Shown here: piece by piece, positions 21,733 through 31,696 of the stretch
Layout: every line of letters starts with the position of its first letter
How positions within the stretch are numbered: position 1 is the stretch's first letter
Assembly: GCA_900618795.1 (NCBI GenBank)
Contig: UYJD01000012.1
Location: forward strand, 62,001 to 126,000
Length of the DNA: 64,000 nucleotides
Direction of reading: 5' to 3'
Source of the DNA: Cyanodermella asteris
Taxonomy: Eukaryota; Ascomycota; Lecanoromycetes; Ostropales; Stictidaceae
Program-made: the position numbers and the translations under genes
The notes under the pieces: model-generated
Seen by the model: only the letters and a program-made list of their open reading frames with translations
Told to the model about the DNA's origin: nothing
Database searches by the model: none

Positions 21733-22322
21733 TCAACCCTTCTTCTTCGAGACACCGACGGTCCTGCCGCGACGGCCAGTAGTCTTGGTGTGCTGGCCAC
21801 GGACGCGGAGGCCCCAGTAGTGACGGAGACCGCGGTGAGCGCGGATCTTCTTCAATCGCTCCAAATCCTCACGAAGCTTGCTGTCGACACCGTTGGCCAG
21901 GATCTGGCTGTCCTTGCCGTCCACGATATCGCGCTGTCTGTTGAGGAACCACGAGGGGATCTTGTACTGGGTGGGGTTTTGGATGATGGTGACAATTCGC
22001 TCAAGCTCTTCGGAGGTGAGCTCACCGGCGCTGTGTGTGCGTTAGACCGCGGTCCCGATCGTTTCTATATCCCATCTCATCAAGTCCAAACGTACCGCTT
22101 GTTCAAGTCGACATCGGCCTTCTTGCAGACCAAGTTGGAGTAACGGCGACCGACACCCTTGATCTTGGTCAGGGCGTACATGACCTTCTGCTTGCCATCG
22201 ACGTTGGTGTTAAGCAGACGCAGGATGAACTGGAAGTTCGTCTTCTCTCCGGAAACGAGAGCTGCAAAGTTTCGATCAGCATCTCAATCATTCGCGCAGC
22301 GTTATGATGTCGACTTACACAT
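21733..22322 (-). CDS. RPS18: 40S ribosomal protein S18 (uS13)
   Basis: Three exons: 22322-22319 (only ATGT), 22261-22096, 22030-21733; 155 residues, all phases consistent. The product reads [99 protein letters not shown] and [20 protein letters not shown], a near-perfect eukaryotic S18. It sits in the head of the 40S subunit and contacts uS19 and P-site tRNA. The four-base first coding exon makes the start easy to miss. Such an intron right after the start codon is common in fungal ribosomal protein genes. Confidence 0.97.
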
Positions 22323-22971
22323 GATGGGCAGTTGTGCGTCTGTAGACGTCGCTGTCCTCGAAAATCTGCTGCTCTAGGATCAAGTACAGTCGGCAAAACG
22401 GAGTGTGCGCACCCGCGCGGAGCTATGAGGGTTACGCCCGCGCCAAGTGGGCTTGGCACTGCCGCCCGCTCCCTTGCGCTCCGACCAGCGCGGACTTGAA
22501 CTCAGCTCGAATCTAAGCTTCGGACCATCCAATCATCAGCTTGAACGACATTTCAGTAACTTCTCTACACTTTCATCTTGTTCTTGAGCACGAGTCGCGC
22601 GAATGCGTTACAAACATCGTGATGGGTATATGAGGTATCAAGCAGATCGGCAACTGGATAGGCACGCGAATAGTCATGGCTGTAGAGACTGTTGATGGTG
22701 TCTCTCAAGCCAGTCGCAGCGGTGCTTATGATGAAAGATGACATGATCTCCGCCACGATGTTGGCTCACATACGAGATCTTGCCCTCCGGAATGTGAATC
22801 CATGCCGCCGGCGGAGACTGTGAGATCATCGGAGTCTATGCCGCAAGACTCATGGTCTGACGCAGAAGCTGAAACTCGTGCTAGGGATTGTGCGACAGTG
22901 CTGCCGTGAGCCTTGAATAAGTCTCGTCCCCTCCGCCATTGCGCGCCTTTGCGCATCGCCTCCTCTCAGTC
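22323..22971. other. Divergent intergenic region
   Basis: Between two outward-facing starts, S18 at 22322 and the membrane protein at 22972, so it should hold both promoters. The minus frame 22565-22756 was considered and rejected. No other feature seen. Confidence 0.5.
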
Positions 22972-24876
22972 ATGTCTTCCCGAGGGCATTCAGAGGCCTG
23001 TCCTCTGAAGCATGGTCGACAGCGTCCGAGAAAGCTGGCTATCCTGACCGCATTCCTTGCCGTCCTCCTTTTGACTGTTTTCCTTCATATCTCACAGGTC
23101 GACCAATTGTACGTTGCTAAAGGCAAGGATGCCATAGGGAAGCTCCAGAAAGGTGTTCACAACGCTCGTCCTTTCGCACATCTTCACAATCCTTTCCAAC
23201 CCCAAGCACACCCTCCGCCGATACAAAAGAATAGCACCTGGAACGAAGCGTCGTGGTTCGCCGATTGGAAGTGGTTGAACCCGTTTTCGAGTACTGTCAC
23301 TCTCAACGAGGACAGAGCTCTGCTGCCCCCGCTCGACATCCGGCCTCCGATATACACTTACTACGAGCCAAGAACGACAAAGGCGGAGGCTGGCTTGAGG
23401 GCAGCAGAAGATCGGCTGGTGGAGATATGGAGAAGGGCATGGTGGGCAAAGGGCTTCAGTCCCGTTGTATTAGGGTCTGCAGACGCGCTGGAGAATCCCA
23501 TGCATCAGAAGTTCCACGCGATCAAGACCTCAGCAGCTGTGGAGAAGGAGCTGATGCGATGGCTCGCATGGAGCCACATGGGAGACGGGATTCTGGTGAA
23601 CTGGCTGGCAGTGCCAATGGCAGAGTACTATCAACCTACTCTTGTCAGCTTACGTGCTGCGAGATATACTCAGCTCACCCGCTACGCTGATCTCGGATTG
23701 GGTCTGTTCACGGGATCGAAGAAGGACGTTGACAATGCCATCAACCACTTTGTTGACAAGCAGGGCAAGAGGGAACGACAATACAACAGTCTGATGGACA
23801 TCATTGATGAGATTGACGACGAGAAAGACCTCTTCCACCTCGAAGCTAAGGGCAAGGGCGTGGCATTCTACAGCGAGGCCTACATATTGAAGACTTACAG
23901 GGGCATTGGTGATCTGCTGAACATTAACCGACCACTTGCGTTTGAGACTCTTGCGAACCTAATCAGCGGTCACCTTCGCAGCACCTTTCTGAGCAAGTAT
24001 TCGGGTGGGATTGCCGTGGTCTCGCCTTATGCCATTAACGCCACCCTCCTCCCTCATCGAGCGTTGACCCTCGCCACTGCGCTCAATGTCTGTCCCAGCT
24101 TTCCTGTCGGCGTCCAGCAGCTCGGCACCGCACCACCTCGATCTTGTCCGCCGAATAACGAAAAGTGCAAACCTTGCGGGTCGGTCCCAATTTTGTTTCC
24201 TTCTTCAGCCCCGAATGCCACCAACGTCTTTACCCTCGGCACCGTGCCTCACACATACACACTCGCACGACTCCTCGCCCCTCACATCCCCTCATTCAAC
24301 TTCACCGTTCCCTACATCCGACGCCGAACTCAGCGCGATCCGTTCATTGAAGCAGTCACCGCAGAAATCACCGCCAAAGGCATCTCCGCATACCAGCGAA
24401 TCGTCAAATTCAAGGAATGCGTTGCTCAGCCCGGCAAAGGCGCCATGCGCAGTATCTGGCACACGGCAGAGACCGACTGGGACTGGACTGCCATCGAATG
24501 GCGACTCGGCTTCGAGCTACCTCGACCAGCAGAGCTGGATGTGAACGGAGCGGACGGCAATCCAGTGCCGCAGAAAGTGATTGGTTCGGCTCGTGTCAGT
24601 GAGGCATACCCGAGTAGCCTGGAGCCGCTGTTGGATGCCATGCCGGATAATCCTTCGGTGGAGGACGTTGCTGCGCAAGATAGAATCTTTCAGCGGACTT
24701 TGATGGAGTTGGGAAAGAAGAGGTGGAGTGAGGAGGAACAGCCGGATATGCGCAAGGTGTGCGACAGCTGGCACTTGGCTGATGCTGAAGCATGGAGGTT
24801 TGTCAGAGCGTTGCAGGCACGCGAGGATCTGGAGCGGAAGAAGTGGCTCGAGGAGGAGGGTCGATTTAAAGGTTAA
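22972..24876 (+). CDS. Type II membrane protein with large lumenal domain, fungal, possibly glycosyltransferase-like
   Basis: Single exon of 634 residues from the first true ATG at 22972. A short basic N-terminus (KHGRQRPRK) precedes one membrane anchor (LAILTAFLAVLLLTVFLHI), the layout of Golgi type II proteins. The lumenal part has conserved-looking blocks: PPIYTYYEPRTTKAE, WRRAWWAKGFSPVVLGSADA, ELMRWLAWSHMGDGILVNWL, VPMAEYY, CPSFPVGVQQ, NVFTLGTVPHTYTLARLL, and a Cys pair CKPCGS. The W..GF.PVVL..ADA and MGDGILV segments recall glycosyltransferases, but I see no clear DxD. The tail is charged and helical (REDLERKKWLEEE). I do not recognise a named family; a Golgi/ER glycan role is inference only. 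Confidence 0.85.
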   Translation: MSSRGHSEACPLKHGRQRPRKLAILTAFLAVLLLTVFLHISQVDQLYVAKGKDAIGKLQKGVHNARPFAHLHNPFQPQAHPPPIQKNSTWNEASWFADWKWLNPFSSTVTLNEDRALLPPLDIRPPIYTYYEPRTTKAEAGLRAAEDRLVEIWRRAWWAKGFSPVVLGSADALENPMHQKFHAIKTSAAVEKELMRWLAWSHMGDGILVNWLAVPMAEYYQPTLVSLRAARYTQLTRYADLGLGLFTGSKKDVDNAINHFVDKQGKRERQYNSLMDIIDEIDDEKDLFHLEAKGKGVAFYSEAYILKTYRGIGDLLNINRPLAFETLANLISGHLRSTFLSKYSGGIAVVSPYAINATLLPHRALTLATALNVCPSFPVGVQQLGTAPPRSCPPNNEKCKPCGSVPILFPSSAPNATNVFTLGTVPHTYTLARLLAPHIPSFNFTVPYIRRRTQRDPFIEAVTAEITAKGISAYQRIVKFKECVAQPGKGAMRSIWHTAETDWDWTAIEWRLGFELPRPAELDVNGADGNPVPQKVIGSARVSEAYPSSLEPLLDAMPDNPSVEDVAAQDRIFQRTLMELGKKRWSEEEQPDMRKVCDSWHLADAEAWRFVRALQAREDLERKKWLEEEGRFKG

Positions 24877-25069
24877 AGACTCATGTTCACACTTGTGGTG
24901 CATTTGAGATGGATTCGGGACGAGGGCATAGTATGGCAACAGACTCGTTTGCTTGCGCTGGAGCGTCCATAGATATGTTGACAATTTCAAGTCAAATCCA
25001 ATTTCACTGATCATACAATAGGCTTCTCGCAGATAGTCATCATACAGCATCACTCCCCAGCACGGACCT

Positions 25070-26035
25070 TCAAGGCGCCGCATCCAAAGTCCCCTTCCCT
25101 CCCGTCCCCGCAACAGCCGACTCCCCCTTCTGCTGCTTCAACTTCTCCTCAAACCTCGCAAACTCCTTCAGCGCAACCTCTTCCTCCTCATCCAGCACCT
25201 GCGTGACGCCCTTGACCTCCTCAATGTAATGCATCAACATGTTCTCAATCCCATTCTTCAACGTAACCGTACTGCTATCACACGTTCTGCACGCACCCCG
25301 CAACTTCAACATCACGTTCCCGTCCTCGAAGCCGCGGAACTCGATGTCCCCTCCATCTTCCTGTATCGCGGGCCGGATCCGCGTTTCGAGGAGCTCTTTA
25401 ATCATACCCACTACCTCATCGTCTTCGTCGCTCGCTTCCAGCGAATCCCGCTGCCCGCCAGATTGTTCGTCTGACGTCACGGAGCCCTCTTGTGTGGTTG
25501 AGCGGGTTTCGACAATCGGCGCCCCGGAGGTGATGGATTCGGTTATTAGGGCGAAGACTTCGGGCTTGACGTGTGACCATGGGATGTCCGAGGATTTGGT
25601 TACGGTAATGTATTCGGGACCGTAGAAGACTGCTGTGACGCCGTCGACGGAGAGTAGCTGTGCTGCTAGCGGAGAGGGGTGCGGTGGCGCGAGGGTTGAG
25701 CGTGGGGAGAGGTATTCGAGGAAGGAGGAGGGGAAGTTTTCGGGGAGGACGCGGGAGGAGGGGAGGAATTTGAGGGCGTCGGCGTTGGGGGTGTCTTGGG
25801 TTTGGATGAAGATTGTGCGTTTTTGAGTAGTGATTGATGAGAGGCAGGGAGTCGGTGGTGGCGATAGTGATGGGCGCAGGGATTGTGATGCTAGGCCTCG
25901 TCCTCGCCGGCTGGTGTGGAGATGTGCTTTGGAGGTCGTGGTGGCGAGTCGCTTGGTGCTTGGTCGCGAAGAGGCTTGTTGGACTCTGCCCAGCGCCTGG
26001 CGGGCTAGAGGGACGAAGCTACGTGGTGCGCTCAT
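25070..26035 (-). CDS. NFU1: Mitochondrial iron-sulfur cluster scaffold NFU1
   Basis: Single exon, 321 residues, ATG at 26035. Residues 1-75 are Arg/Ser-rich and acid-poor, a mitochondrial presequence. The Nfu N-terminal domain follows (RTIFIQTQDTPNADALKFLP, LLSVDGVTAVFYGPEYITVT, W.HVKPEVFALITE), then an acidic linker, then the NifU C-terminal domain (IKELLETRIRPAIQEDGGDI, MLKLRGACRTCDSSTVTLKN, IENMLMHYIEEVKGV). The CxxC in GACRTCDSS binds the bridging cluster. NFU1 delivers 4Fe-4S clusters to lipoyl synthase and complex II. The C-terminal tail is longer than in yeast Nfu1. Confidence 0.96.
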   Translation of the reverse strand: MSAPRSFVPLARQALGRVQQASSRPSTKRLATTTSKAHLHTSRRGRGLASQSLRPSLSPPPTPCLSSITTQKRTIFIQTQDTPNADALKFLPSSRVLPENFPSSFLEYLSPRSTLAPPHPSPLAAQLLSVDGVTAVFYGPEYITVTKSSDIPWSHVKPEVFALITESITSGAPIVETRSTTQEGSVTSDEQSGGQRDSLEASDEDDEVVGMIKELLETRIRPAIQEDGGDIEFRGFEDGNVMLKLRGACRTCDSSTVTLKNGIENMLMHYIEEVKGVTQVLDEEEEVALKEFARFEEKLKQQKGESAVAGTGGKGTLDAAP

Positions 26036-26463
26036 GGCGGAGGTGTTGTGTGGCGATGAGGGAGTCGAGGTGATGGCAAGAATGTTGGTAAAGATAAACG
26101 GCCGGTTCGGAGCTCAAGATTCGGACGCTATGACGCAAAGCTAAATTCTGGCCGAGCTTTTGTCAGCAGCATCAGCTCTCTTGCATGCGCTCTGATTGGT
26201 GCATCTTGACCACATCAATATGAACCTGATGGCTTCCTCCAGACGTTGGCTCGATTATTATGGTCTCGTGTTTGTCGAAGTGCATCTCATCATACTCCAT
26301 GCACAAGTCGAGGCCGAAAGAGATGGCGAGCCGTTGTGAACTCGGCTGCAGTACAATGCGCCTACCAGTTTGGGATTAGGGTATACAGAACGAATGCTTT
26401 TCTTTCGCGAGATTCATCGCTTGTCAGTGTAAAGGCCGTTTGCGAATTAACTCAATAATCAGC
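26036..26463. other. Divergent intergenic region, NFU1 / P450
   Basis: 427 bases between outward-facing starts at 26035 and 26464, holding both promoters. No other feature seen. Confidence 0.5.
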
Positions 26464-28017
26464 ATGATTAACACTCTGGTGGTAGCAGCTATTGCTGTCA
26501 TTGCTGCCGTTTTGGTCACAGCTCTCAAGTCGACCACCAACTCAAATGCGAGTATACCAGAGCCACCATGCGCGCCAGGGTCACTACCACTCATTGGTCA
26601 CCTCGCAGGTCTAGCACGGGGCGGTATTGACTACTACCTCGGTCTTCGAAAGCTCACAAAAGCTCCCGTCTTCACCATTCGATTGCCCACGCAGAAGATG
26701 TACGTTGTGACCGATCCGTCATACGTTCCAGCCATAGAAAAGGCGCACAGGGTGCTTTCCTTCGGTCCAATCGCGGCTTGGAGCGCTGTTAAGTTACTTG
26801 CAACCAGTGAGGGGGCGAAGCGGAAATTGTTGGAAGACCCAATGTCTGACAATGGGTTGAATGCTGATGGACGGGATGCGATCACAACGGCAATGAGGCC
26901 AGGTCCGGATGTGGATGAGATGAATCAGATTGCAATGGAGAAACTGGCCACTATGTTTGACACGTTATACTCCGATGCAGGCTCCGGGAAGGAAATTGGT
27001 CTGCATGGCTGGGTCCGTCAAGTTTTGACAATTGCCACCACGTACGCCCTTTTTGGCCCTGAAAATCCTTTCCTAGACCCTGTTGTCGGAGAAGCGTTCT
27101 GGAGTTTCGAGAAGGGCATCATTGGTCTTCTGATCAGCCCGATCCCATCAATCACACACCGTGCTGCGTACCAAGCACGAGAGCGATGCACACAAGGCTT
27201 CGTCTCTTACATCAGAGAAAAGCATTATCTGAAGGGCGCCGCAATGATTCAAAACCGCGTTGCGGGCCATATGAGACACGGAATCACTGACGTCCGCGAT
27301 ATTGCCCAGTTTGAGATTGGGCCTTGCCTTGCGGCGCTCGGCAATACACCTCAGACAGCCTTCTGGCTCCTCCTTCATATCTACTCGGACCCAGAATTGC
27401 TTGCGGACATTAGAGCGGAAGTTGCAAAAATCACTCGGACCGATCACGACAAGAATAAGCGGACGATCAATATCCCGACTCTAAAGCAGAGATGCCCTCT
27501 GCTGCTGTCAACATACCAAGAGACGTTGCGATACCGGACCATGGGAACTTCAGTCCGTCAAGTCATGGACGACACAACACTGAACGGCTGGCTATTGAAG
27601 AAGGATGCACTTCTCCAGATCCCAAGCCGCGTCTTTCATATGGACGACGCCAACTACCCCGATGCCGACCGTTTCGACCCAAGACGGTTCCTCCCACGTA
27701 CGGTTGGCAAGGAATCAGTGCAACAGCCAGGAAAGTCGAACATCGACCGCGAGGTTTCGTTCAGAAGCTGGGGCGGCGGCAAGACAATGTGTCCCGGAAG
27801 GCACTTTGCGAGCAATGAGATCTTCGCCATGGTCGCTCTGTTCGTGTCCAGGTTTGATATTAAGCCAGCTCGCGGAGGCACGTGGGATTTCCCGACGACG
27901 AAGGGGACGAACCCAGCTGTTTTTGTGATGCAGCCTGATCATGACGCCTTGGTAGTGATTTCACCGCGGAATGACCAATTAGGGGTGCAGTGGGAGCTGG
28001 AGATGAAGGCCGTGTAA
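26464..28017 (+). CDS. Cytochrome P450 (CYP7/CYP8-like class)
   Basis: Single exon; the first true ATG at 26464 gives 517 residues starting MINTLVVAAIAVIAAVLVTA, an N-terminal anchor, followed by the Pro hinge PEPPCAPGSLPLIGHL. The I-helix lacks the AGxxT form and reads LGNTPQTAFWLLLH, the Asn-Thr-Pro version seen in CYP7/CYP8-type enzymes (sterol 7-alpha-hydroxylase, prostacyclin synthase). K-helix YQETLRYR, then FDPRRFLP, then the heme loop FRSWGGGKTMCPGRHFA with the thiolate Cys. Several fungal members act on sterols, fatty acids or alkaloids. The intronless structure and different class set it apart from the P450 at 13.4-15.0 kb, so I do not assign it to that cluster (8 kb and four housekeeping genes away). 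Confidence 0.92.
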   Translation: MINTLVVAAIAVIAAVLVTALKSTTNSNASIPEPPCAPGSLPLIGHLAGLARGGIDYYLGLRKLTKAPVFTIRLPTQKMYVVTDPSYVPAIEKAHRVLSFGPIAAWSAVKLLATSEGAKRKLLEDPMSDNGLNADGRDAITTAMRPGPDVDEMNQIAMEKLATMFDTLYSDAGSGKEIGLHGWVRQVLTIATTYALFGPENPFLDPVVGEAFWSFEKGIIGLLISPIPSITHRAAYQARERCTQGFVSYIREKHYLKGAAMIQNRVAGHMRHGITDVRDIAQFEIGPCLAALGNTPQTAFWLLLHIYSDPELLADIRAEVAKITRTDHDKNKRTINIPTLKQRCPLLLSTYQETLRYRTMGTSVRQVMDDTTLNGWLLKKDALLQIPSRVFHMDDANYPDADRFDPRRFLPRTVGKESVQQPGKSNIDREVSFRSWGGGKTMCPGRHFASNEIFAMVALFVSRFDIKPARGGTWDFPTTKGTNPAVFVMQPDHDALVVISPRNDQLGVQWELEMKAV

Positions 28018-28340
28018 CGGGAGCAATGATGGGAACATTAGTACGGCAGCGTCGTGTCCGGGGTCCTGCAATATCCTGATGTCGGCTGCAAAGGCTCTTG
28101 AAGAGTTGGCTGCGTCTTGTGCTCCTTCCGCGCTAGATGTCAGAGCTGCAAATCGAGTTGTCAAAATGCTACTCTCGGTCTATTTCCTTTCCTCATCACG
28201 TGTTTACATTGCCGTCATTTCCCCGTCTGTTTCTAGACTCACCATTCCCATTCACATTCCCGTCTTGGCACCTGCCTGCCACAACAGATCCTGCACTTTT
28301 TGTCCAAAAAAACCCCCCAAACCAAAAGAACCCGGCGGGA
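28018..28340. other. Intergenic region 3' of P450
   Basis: Non-coding sequence between the P450 stop and the tRNA-like element, C/T-rich toward its end. Nothing else seen. Confidence 0.4.
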
Positions 28341-28470
28341 ATTGAACCGGTGAACTACAAAACTGGGAGTCCCAGAAAACCGCGTCACGCGGATTTTTTG
28401 ATCTTTGGGTCAAAGCTTAGCTATACATCGAGTACCGACTATAGTACCGCTAAGCCATCATTCCCGGGAA
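28331..28470 (-). other. tRNA-like sequence with A-box, B-box and Pol III terminator (possible tRNA pseudogene or SINE)
   Basis: Read on the minus strand, TGGCTTAGCGGTA resembles an internal A-box (D arm), and GGTTCAATTCC matches the B-box (T arm). The 3' part runs GCCGGGTTC into TTTT, a Pol III stop. A good normal cloverleaf does not form: the A- and B-boxes are about 100 bases apart, the D-arm region is partly duplicated (GGTACT twice) and the T-stem pairs poorly. So it is more likely a decayed tRNA gene, a tRNA with an odd long insert, or a tRNA-derived SINE than a working tRNA. The identity of the anticodon is not clear. Confidence 0.4.
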
Positions 28471-29334
28471 TGGTGTATTTGCTCTAGCTTTAGTTTTCTA
28501 TTCGACCTGCGACTTCTTGTGGCTGCCGCGGCGGTATGCAGATGTTACTTGAGGCTCTAAGACGTTGATGTATAGCTTAGCTATTGTTGATTCTTTCACC
28601 TAACGTGCGCTGAGTTGCTGCTGCTGTTTGCCCAACACCCAGACGCCTTGATTTGCACGACTGCCGTGATGGTCGGAGATTACGTTGCTGCTGCTCGGTA
28701 GTACACCGTCCAGCCCTCGCTTGCGCGCTGGTTCACTCGGTTTGCTAGATTGCAGACATCGCCGTTCCTTGTACTCCGCTTGCACGAATTTGACTCACTG
28801 AGACTGGTAGCCCTATTGCAACGAGAGCTCGATCTTGGTGTGGGCAGCGAGCTAAACGTCCACACAGCCCTCGGTGACCTCTGCAGCGATTGTAGGCACG
28901 TCAACTTCCCAATGAGGCTCGCTTTCTGCAAGCTGGGGACCAACACTACGACATGGATTAGTTACAATGGGTACGACGTGCGGGTGGAGTACGAAGGCAG
29001 TCACGAATTCATGGACATCAGATAAGTTCAAAAGTGATCGATTCAAGAACGGGTGTGGCACGGGTGCTATTTCGAACGCGTGTTCTTCTTTTCTGTCCCT
29101 CAGTATCTTCCTGGACCTGTTCATCTATCGCAAAGCCCAGCTCCTCTGCTTTCGAAAGTCGAATCACACACAACCTGCCAGATGCACGGCTGCACAATGA
29201 ACGAAAGCATAGTCGCAACCGCCACCTTTACGTGCTGCTCTTTTTTTCACCATGTGTTGTAGCTTGTCACACATCTCAACACAAGCGTTGCGAGTCAGTC
29301 TACCCCGACAGCCCAGGGTCTGGCTGCGCGCTCG
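28471..29334. other. Intergenic region, 0.9 kb
   Basis: A 91-codon plus frame ends at 29025 but has no motif, and its only far-upstream start is TTG. I see no supported gene. Confidence 0.4.
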
Positions 29335-29715
29335 CTAGATCTGTACACGCGGAACGCGGAGGAAATCATCGTTCCATCCCGCAGCAGATCCCTTGTCGTC
29401 GCTGTCTTCGGTGTTGTGCGTGTCCTTGTCCTCGTAGCCAAAGTCGCGCGGGAGGATGATGGGGCTGCGCCAGGTATCTTCCGTCTCCTCGACGTCGTCG
29501 CTGCGAGGCAGAATTATGGGGCTGCGCCAGGTATCAGCGGTCTCCTCGACGTCGTCGCTGCGAGGCAGGATGATGGGACTGCGCCAAATATCAGCCGTAT
29601 CCTCGGCGTTGATGGCGCGGCGGATCGGCCAGCTGCAGCAGTTGCTGGCCCAGTGCTGGAAAACTGGAAGGCCGAGGGTGCCGGTGGCGAGGATGGTGAG
29701 GGTCGTGAGCTTCAT
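29335..29715 (-). CDS. Small secreted protein with three WRSPIILPR repeats, candidate peptide precursor
   Basis: Single exon, 126 residues, ATG at 29715. The N-terminus MKLTTLTILATGTLGLPVF is a plausible signal peptide (residues 1 to about 18). It is followed by two adjacent Cys (NCCSWP) and a dibasic RR at 32-33. Residues 40-90 contain three copies of a 19-residue unit, with WRSPIILPR at 44-52, 63-71 and 82-90, separated by the acidic spacer SDDVEETxDT. The DNA copies (29598-29542, 29541-29485, 29484-29446) differ at silent sites while the peptide is unchanged, so the peptide has been under selection. The acidic tail ends VPRVQI. The design (signal, repeated short core, acidic spacers) resembles secreted repeat precursors such as kexin-processed fungal RiPPs, but the repeats lack dibasic sites. 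A cell-wall protein or effector is the alternative. Confidence 0.68.
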   Translation of the reverse strand: MKLTTLTILATGTLGLPVFQHWASNCCSWPIRRAINAEDTADIWRSPIILPRSDDVEETADTWRSPIILPRSDDVEETEDTWRSPIILPRDFGYEDKDTHNTEDSDDKGSAAGWNDDFLRVPRVQI

Positions 29716-31023
29716 GTTGATTGTTTGGGTGGTTGTTTGATTCGGAAGGTCTTATGGAAAGTGCAAAGTTTGGAGTATTTGAGTGTTGGCGGTCGAATAT
29801 TGGAGTGATGGCGATTGAGTATTAGAGGGTAGGCCTTGAGATGCAGGTCTGATGTAAGTGGTTCGAGGCAGCTTTCCAACGAGTGCTGTGATGGAAACAC
29901 GGTCTTCCTGTACGATTGAAGAACTGCACCGCTGGTGAAAGGGAAGCAAAAGGGAAGGATTTTCATGCGAAGACGAGAAACCAGGAAACGGGACTCCAGA
30001 CCGCTCATGGCAACGATGCGTGACTAGCGTGAATCCGGTTGCTGTAAAAACGAAAAGGCGTACAAACTCCTTCCGTAATTCCAGAACATGTCTCGGGCAG
30101 GATACGACAAACATCACAAGGAGCGCCAAGTCAATAACTCACGCTGCCACGAAATATCGGCAATCATACATATTTGCTCGCTTGATACATTCGGATTGCC
30201 ATGATTGGACCGGGCCACACAGCCACAGAGCAAACAGAGAAGATGGGTACACAATGTAGCGGATCAAGTCATTCTGTAAGCGACTTGCGCTTCAGTCCGG
30301 GTAGCTGTTTTGAAAAGACAGCACAGGACCGTGTGTCCGCAGCGACGTGTCGGGATTGCATGGTTCTGAGTGAGAGAGGACTCTGATCGGTGCTTTTATT
30401 TATGGTGGACCCTTCCGGTGCAAGTACGATAGACGCCGGTGAGCCTGCAGGCCGTGCTGCTGGGGTAGGTGGCTTCTGTATACCAATCCCTCGAGTTTAG
30501 GGGCGCCTGAGAGATCGCCTTTCCATTCTTGTGGCGTGTAGCTTCGCAGCGCGCCTCGAGCGCGTGAAATTGTAGATGTACAAGCTCAGCCAAGTTGTGA
30601 GTGGATGTGAAGTTCCAGCTGCAGCTGAGCTGGAGAAAATGGCGCTAGGCCGAAAGGGGCAGCGATAAAAGACGGCTGACATAACCGGGCTCAACGGTCA
30701 TTACGAACGTTTGAAGTGCTGAAGGTTGTCTCAGAACCTGCTCAGACGATTCGGTCGGATACGTTAATCGCACGCTCGTGTCCAAGCGTTCTGATTGACT
30801 TTGGAGACTCTTTGCACTCGTATCGCCGGCCAACATAGCTGTTTCGCCCGTTCGTGAGCAGAGTGTTTCTCTATTGTTTTTGATTACAATTATTTGCTCG
30901 GAAACAATTGAATCGGCTCAATTTTCACGCTGTATGTGGACATCAGGCCGACATTGGCAAATTAATCGGATCGATATTCGTCACTCCAAGCTACAGTCCG
31001 GCCGTTACGAACCATAATTCATC
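29716..31023. other. Intergenic region, 1.3 kb
   Basis: Lies between two outward-facing starts, 29715 minus and 31024 plus, and so contains both promoters. Short frames only. AT-rich around 30870-31000. Confidence 0.45.
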
Positions 31024-31696
31024 ATGTCGGCCGTGTGCATCGCATGCGGTGATTCAGGCATAAAGTACAAATGTACCATCTGCCGCGCCCCAACGTAAGT
31101 CCCCGTCCATCGCTTCATGTCTGGTCCATTCCACCTCCTCTCATTACTCTCAACCGTAACTTACTCCGTGTTCTAGTGATCGGCTAGAATGCTTCAAGAG
31201 CCACGCAGCAACACACACCGAAGCCGAAGTCGCAGCCGTATCAGCAGCAGTCCCTGCCATAAAATCCGCCACCACCTCCACAGAATCATCACAAGACCCC
31301 TTACAAGCATTCGCCACCTCAGATGATTTCCAAAACCTCCTCAAATCGAGTCCCCAGCTTCGCGAAACGCTTCGCAAAGTGCACACTGCCGTACGAGACG
31401 CAGAATCCGACGCAGCGCGAGAGTATTCCGCGCAGAACGCCGTTCGAGGAGGTCGTGGGCGTGGACGGGGCCGCGGAGGAGCGAGAGGTCGGGGATCAGG
31501 TCGGCAATTGCCGTGGCAGAGACCGGATGATTTGGAGCGGGGGATGCGTGCGTTGAAGAATGCGCGGATCAGCGAGGGTCCAGATGGAGGGCCGGTGCAG
31601 AAGTTTGCTGAGATTATTGGCCGGCGGTATGCGGGCGCGCCAGCCGCGCATGGTGCTGGTGATGCGATGGAGCGAGATGCGCCTGGCCTGGCTTGA
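31024..31696 (+). CDS. HIT-type zinc finger protein
   Basis: Two exons: 31024-31094 and 31177-31696 (82-base intron, phase 2), 196 residues. The N-terminus reads VCIACGDSGIKYKCTICRAP then LECFKSHAATH, giving CxxC, CxxC, C and H ligands of a HIT zinc finger; the intron sits in the finger. One Cys of the usual set (the one normally just after the intron site) seems absent, so the acceptor choice is worth checking. The C-terminal half has a helical part (DFQNLLKSSPQLRETLRKVH) and then an RG-rich stretch (RGGRGRGRGRGGARGRG), typical for RNA-associated proteins. Other HIT-finger proteins act in box C/D snoRNP assembly (Hit1/ZNHIT3, Bcd1) or chromatin remodelling. The tail WQRPDDLERGMRALKNARIS has the look of a conserved box. 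Confidence 0.85.

Noticed and set aside
22565-22756. 63-codon minus frame (MAEIMSSFIISTAATG...)
   Set aside because: Lies in a divergent promoter; no plausible upstream exon, no motif.
28750-29025. 91-codon plus frame
   Set aside because: Starts only at TTG, no signal peptide or motif; not enough to call a gene.
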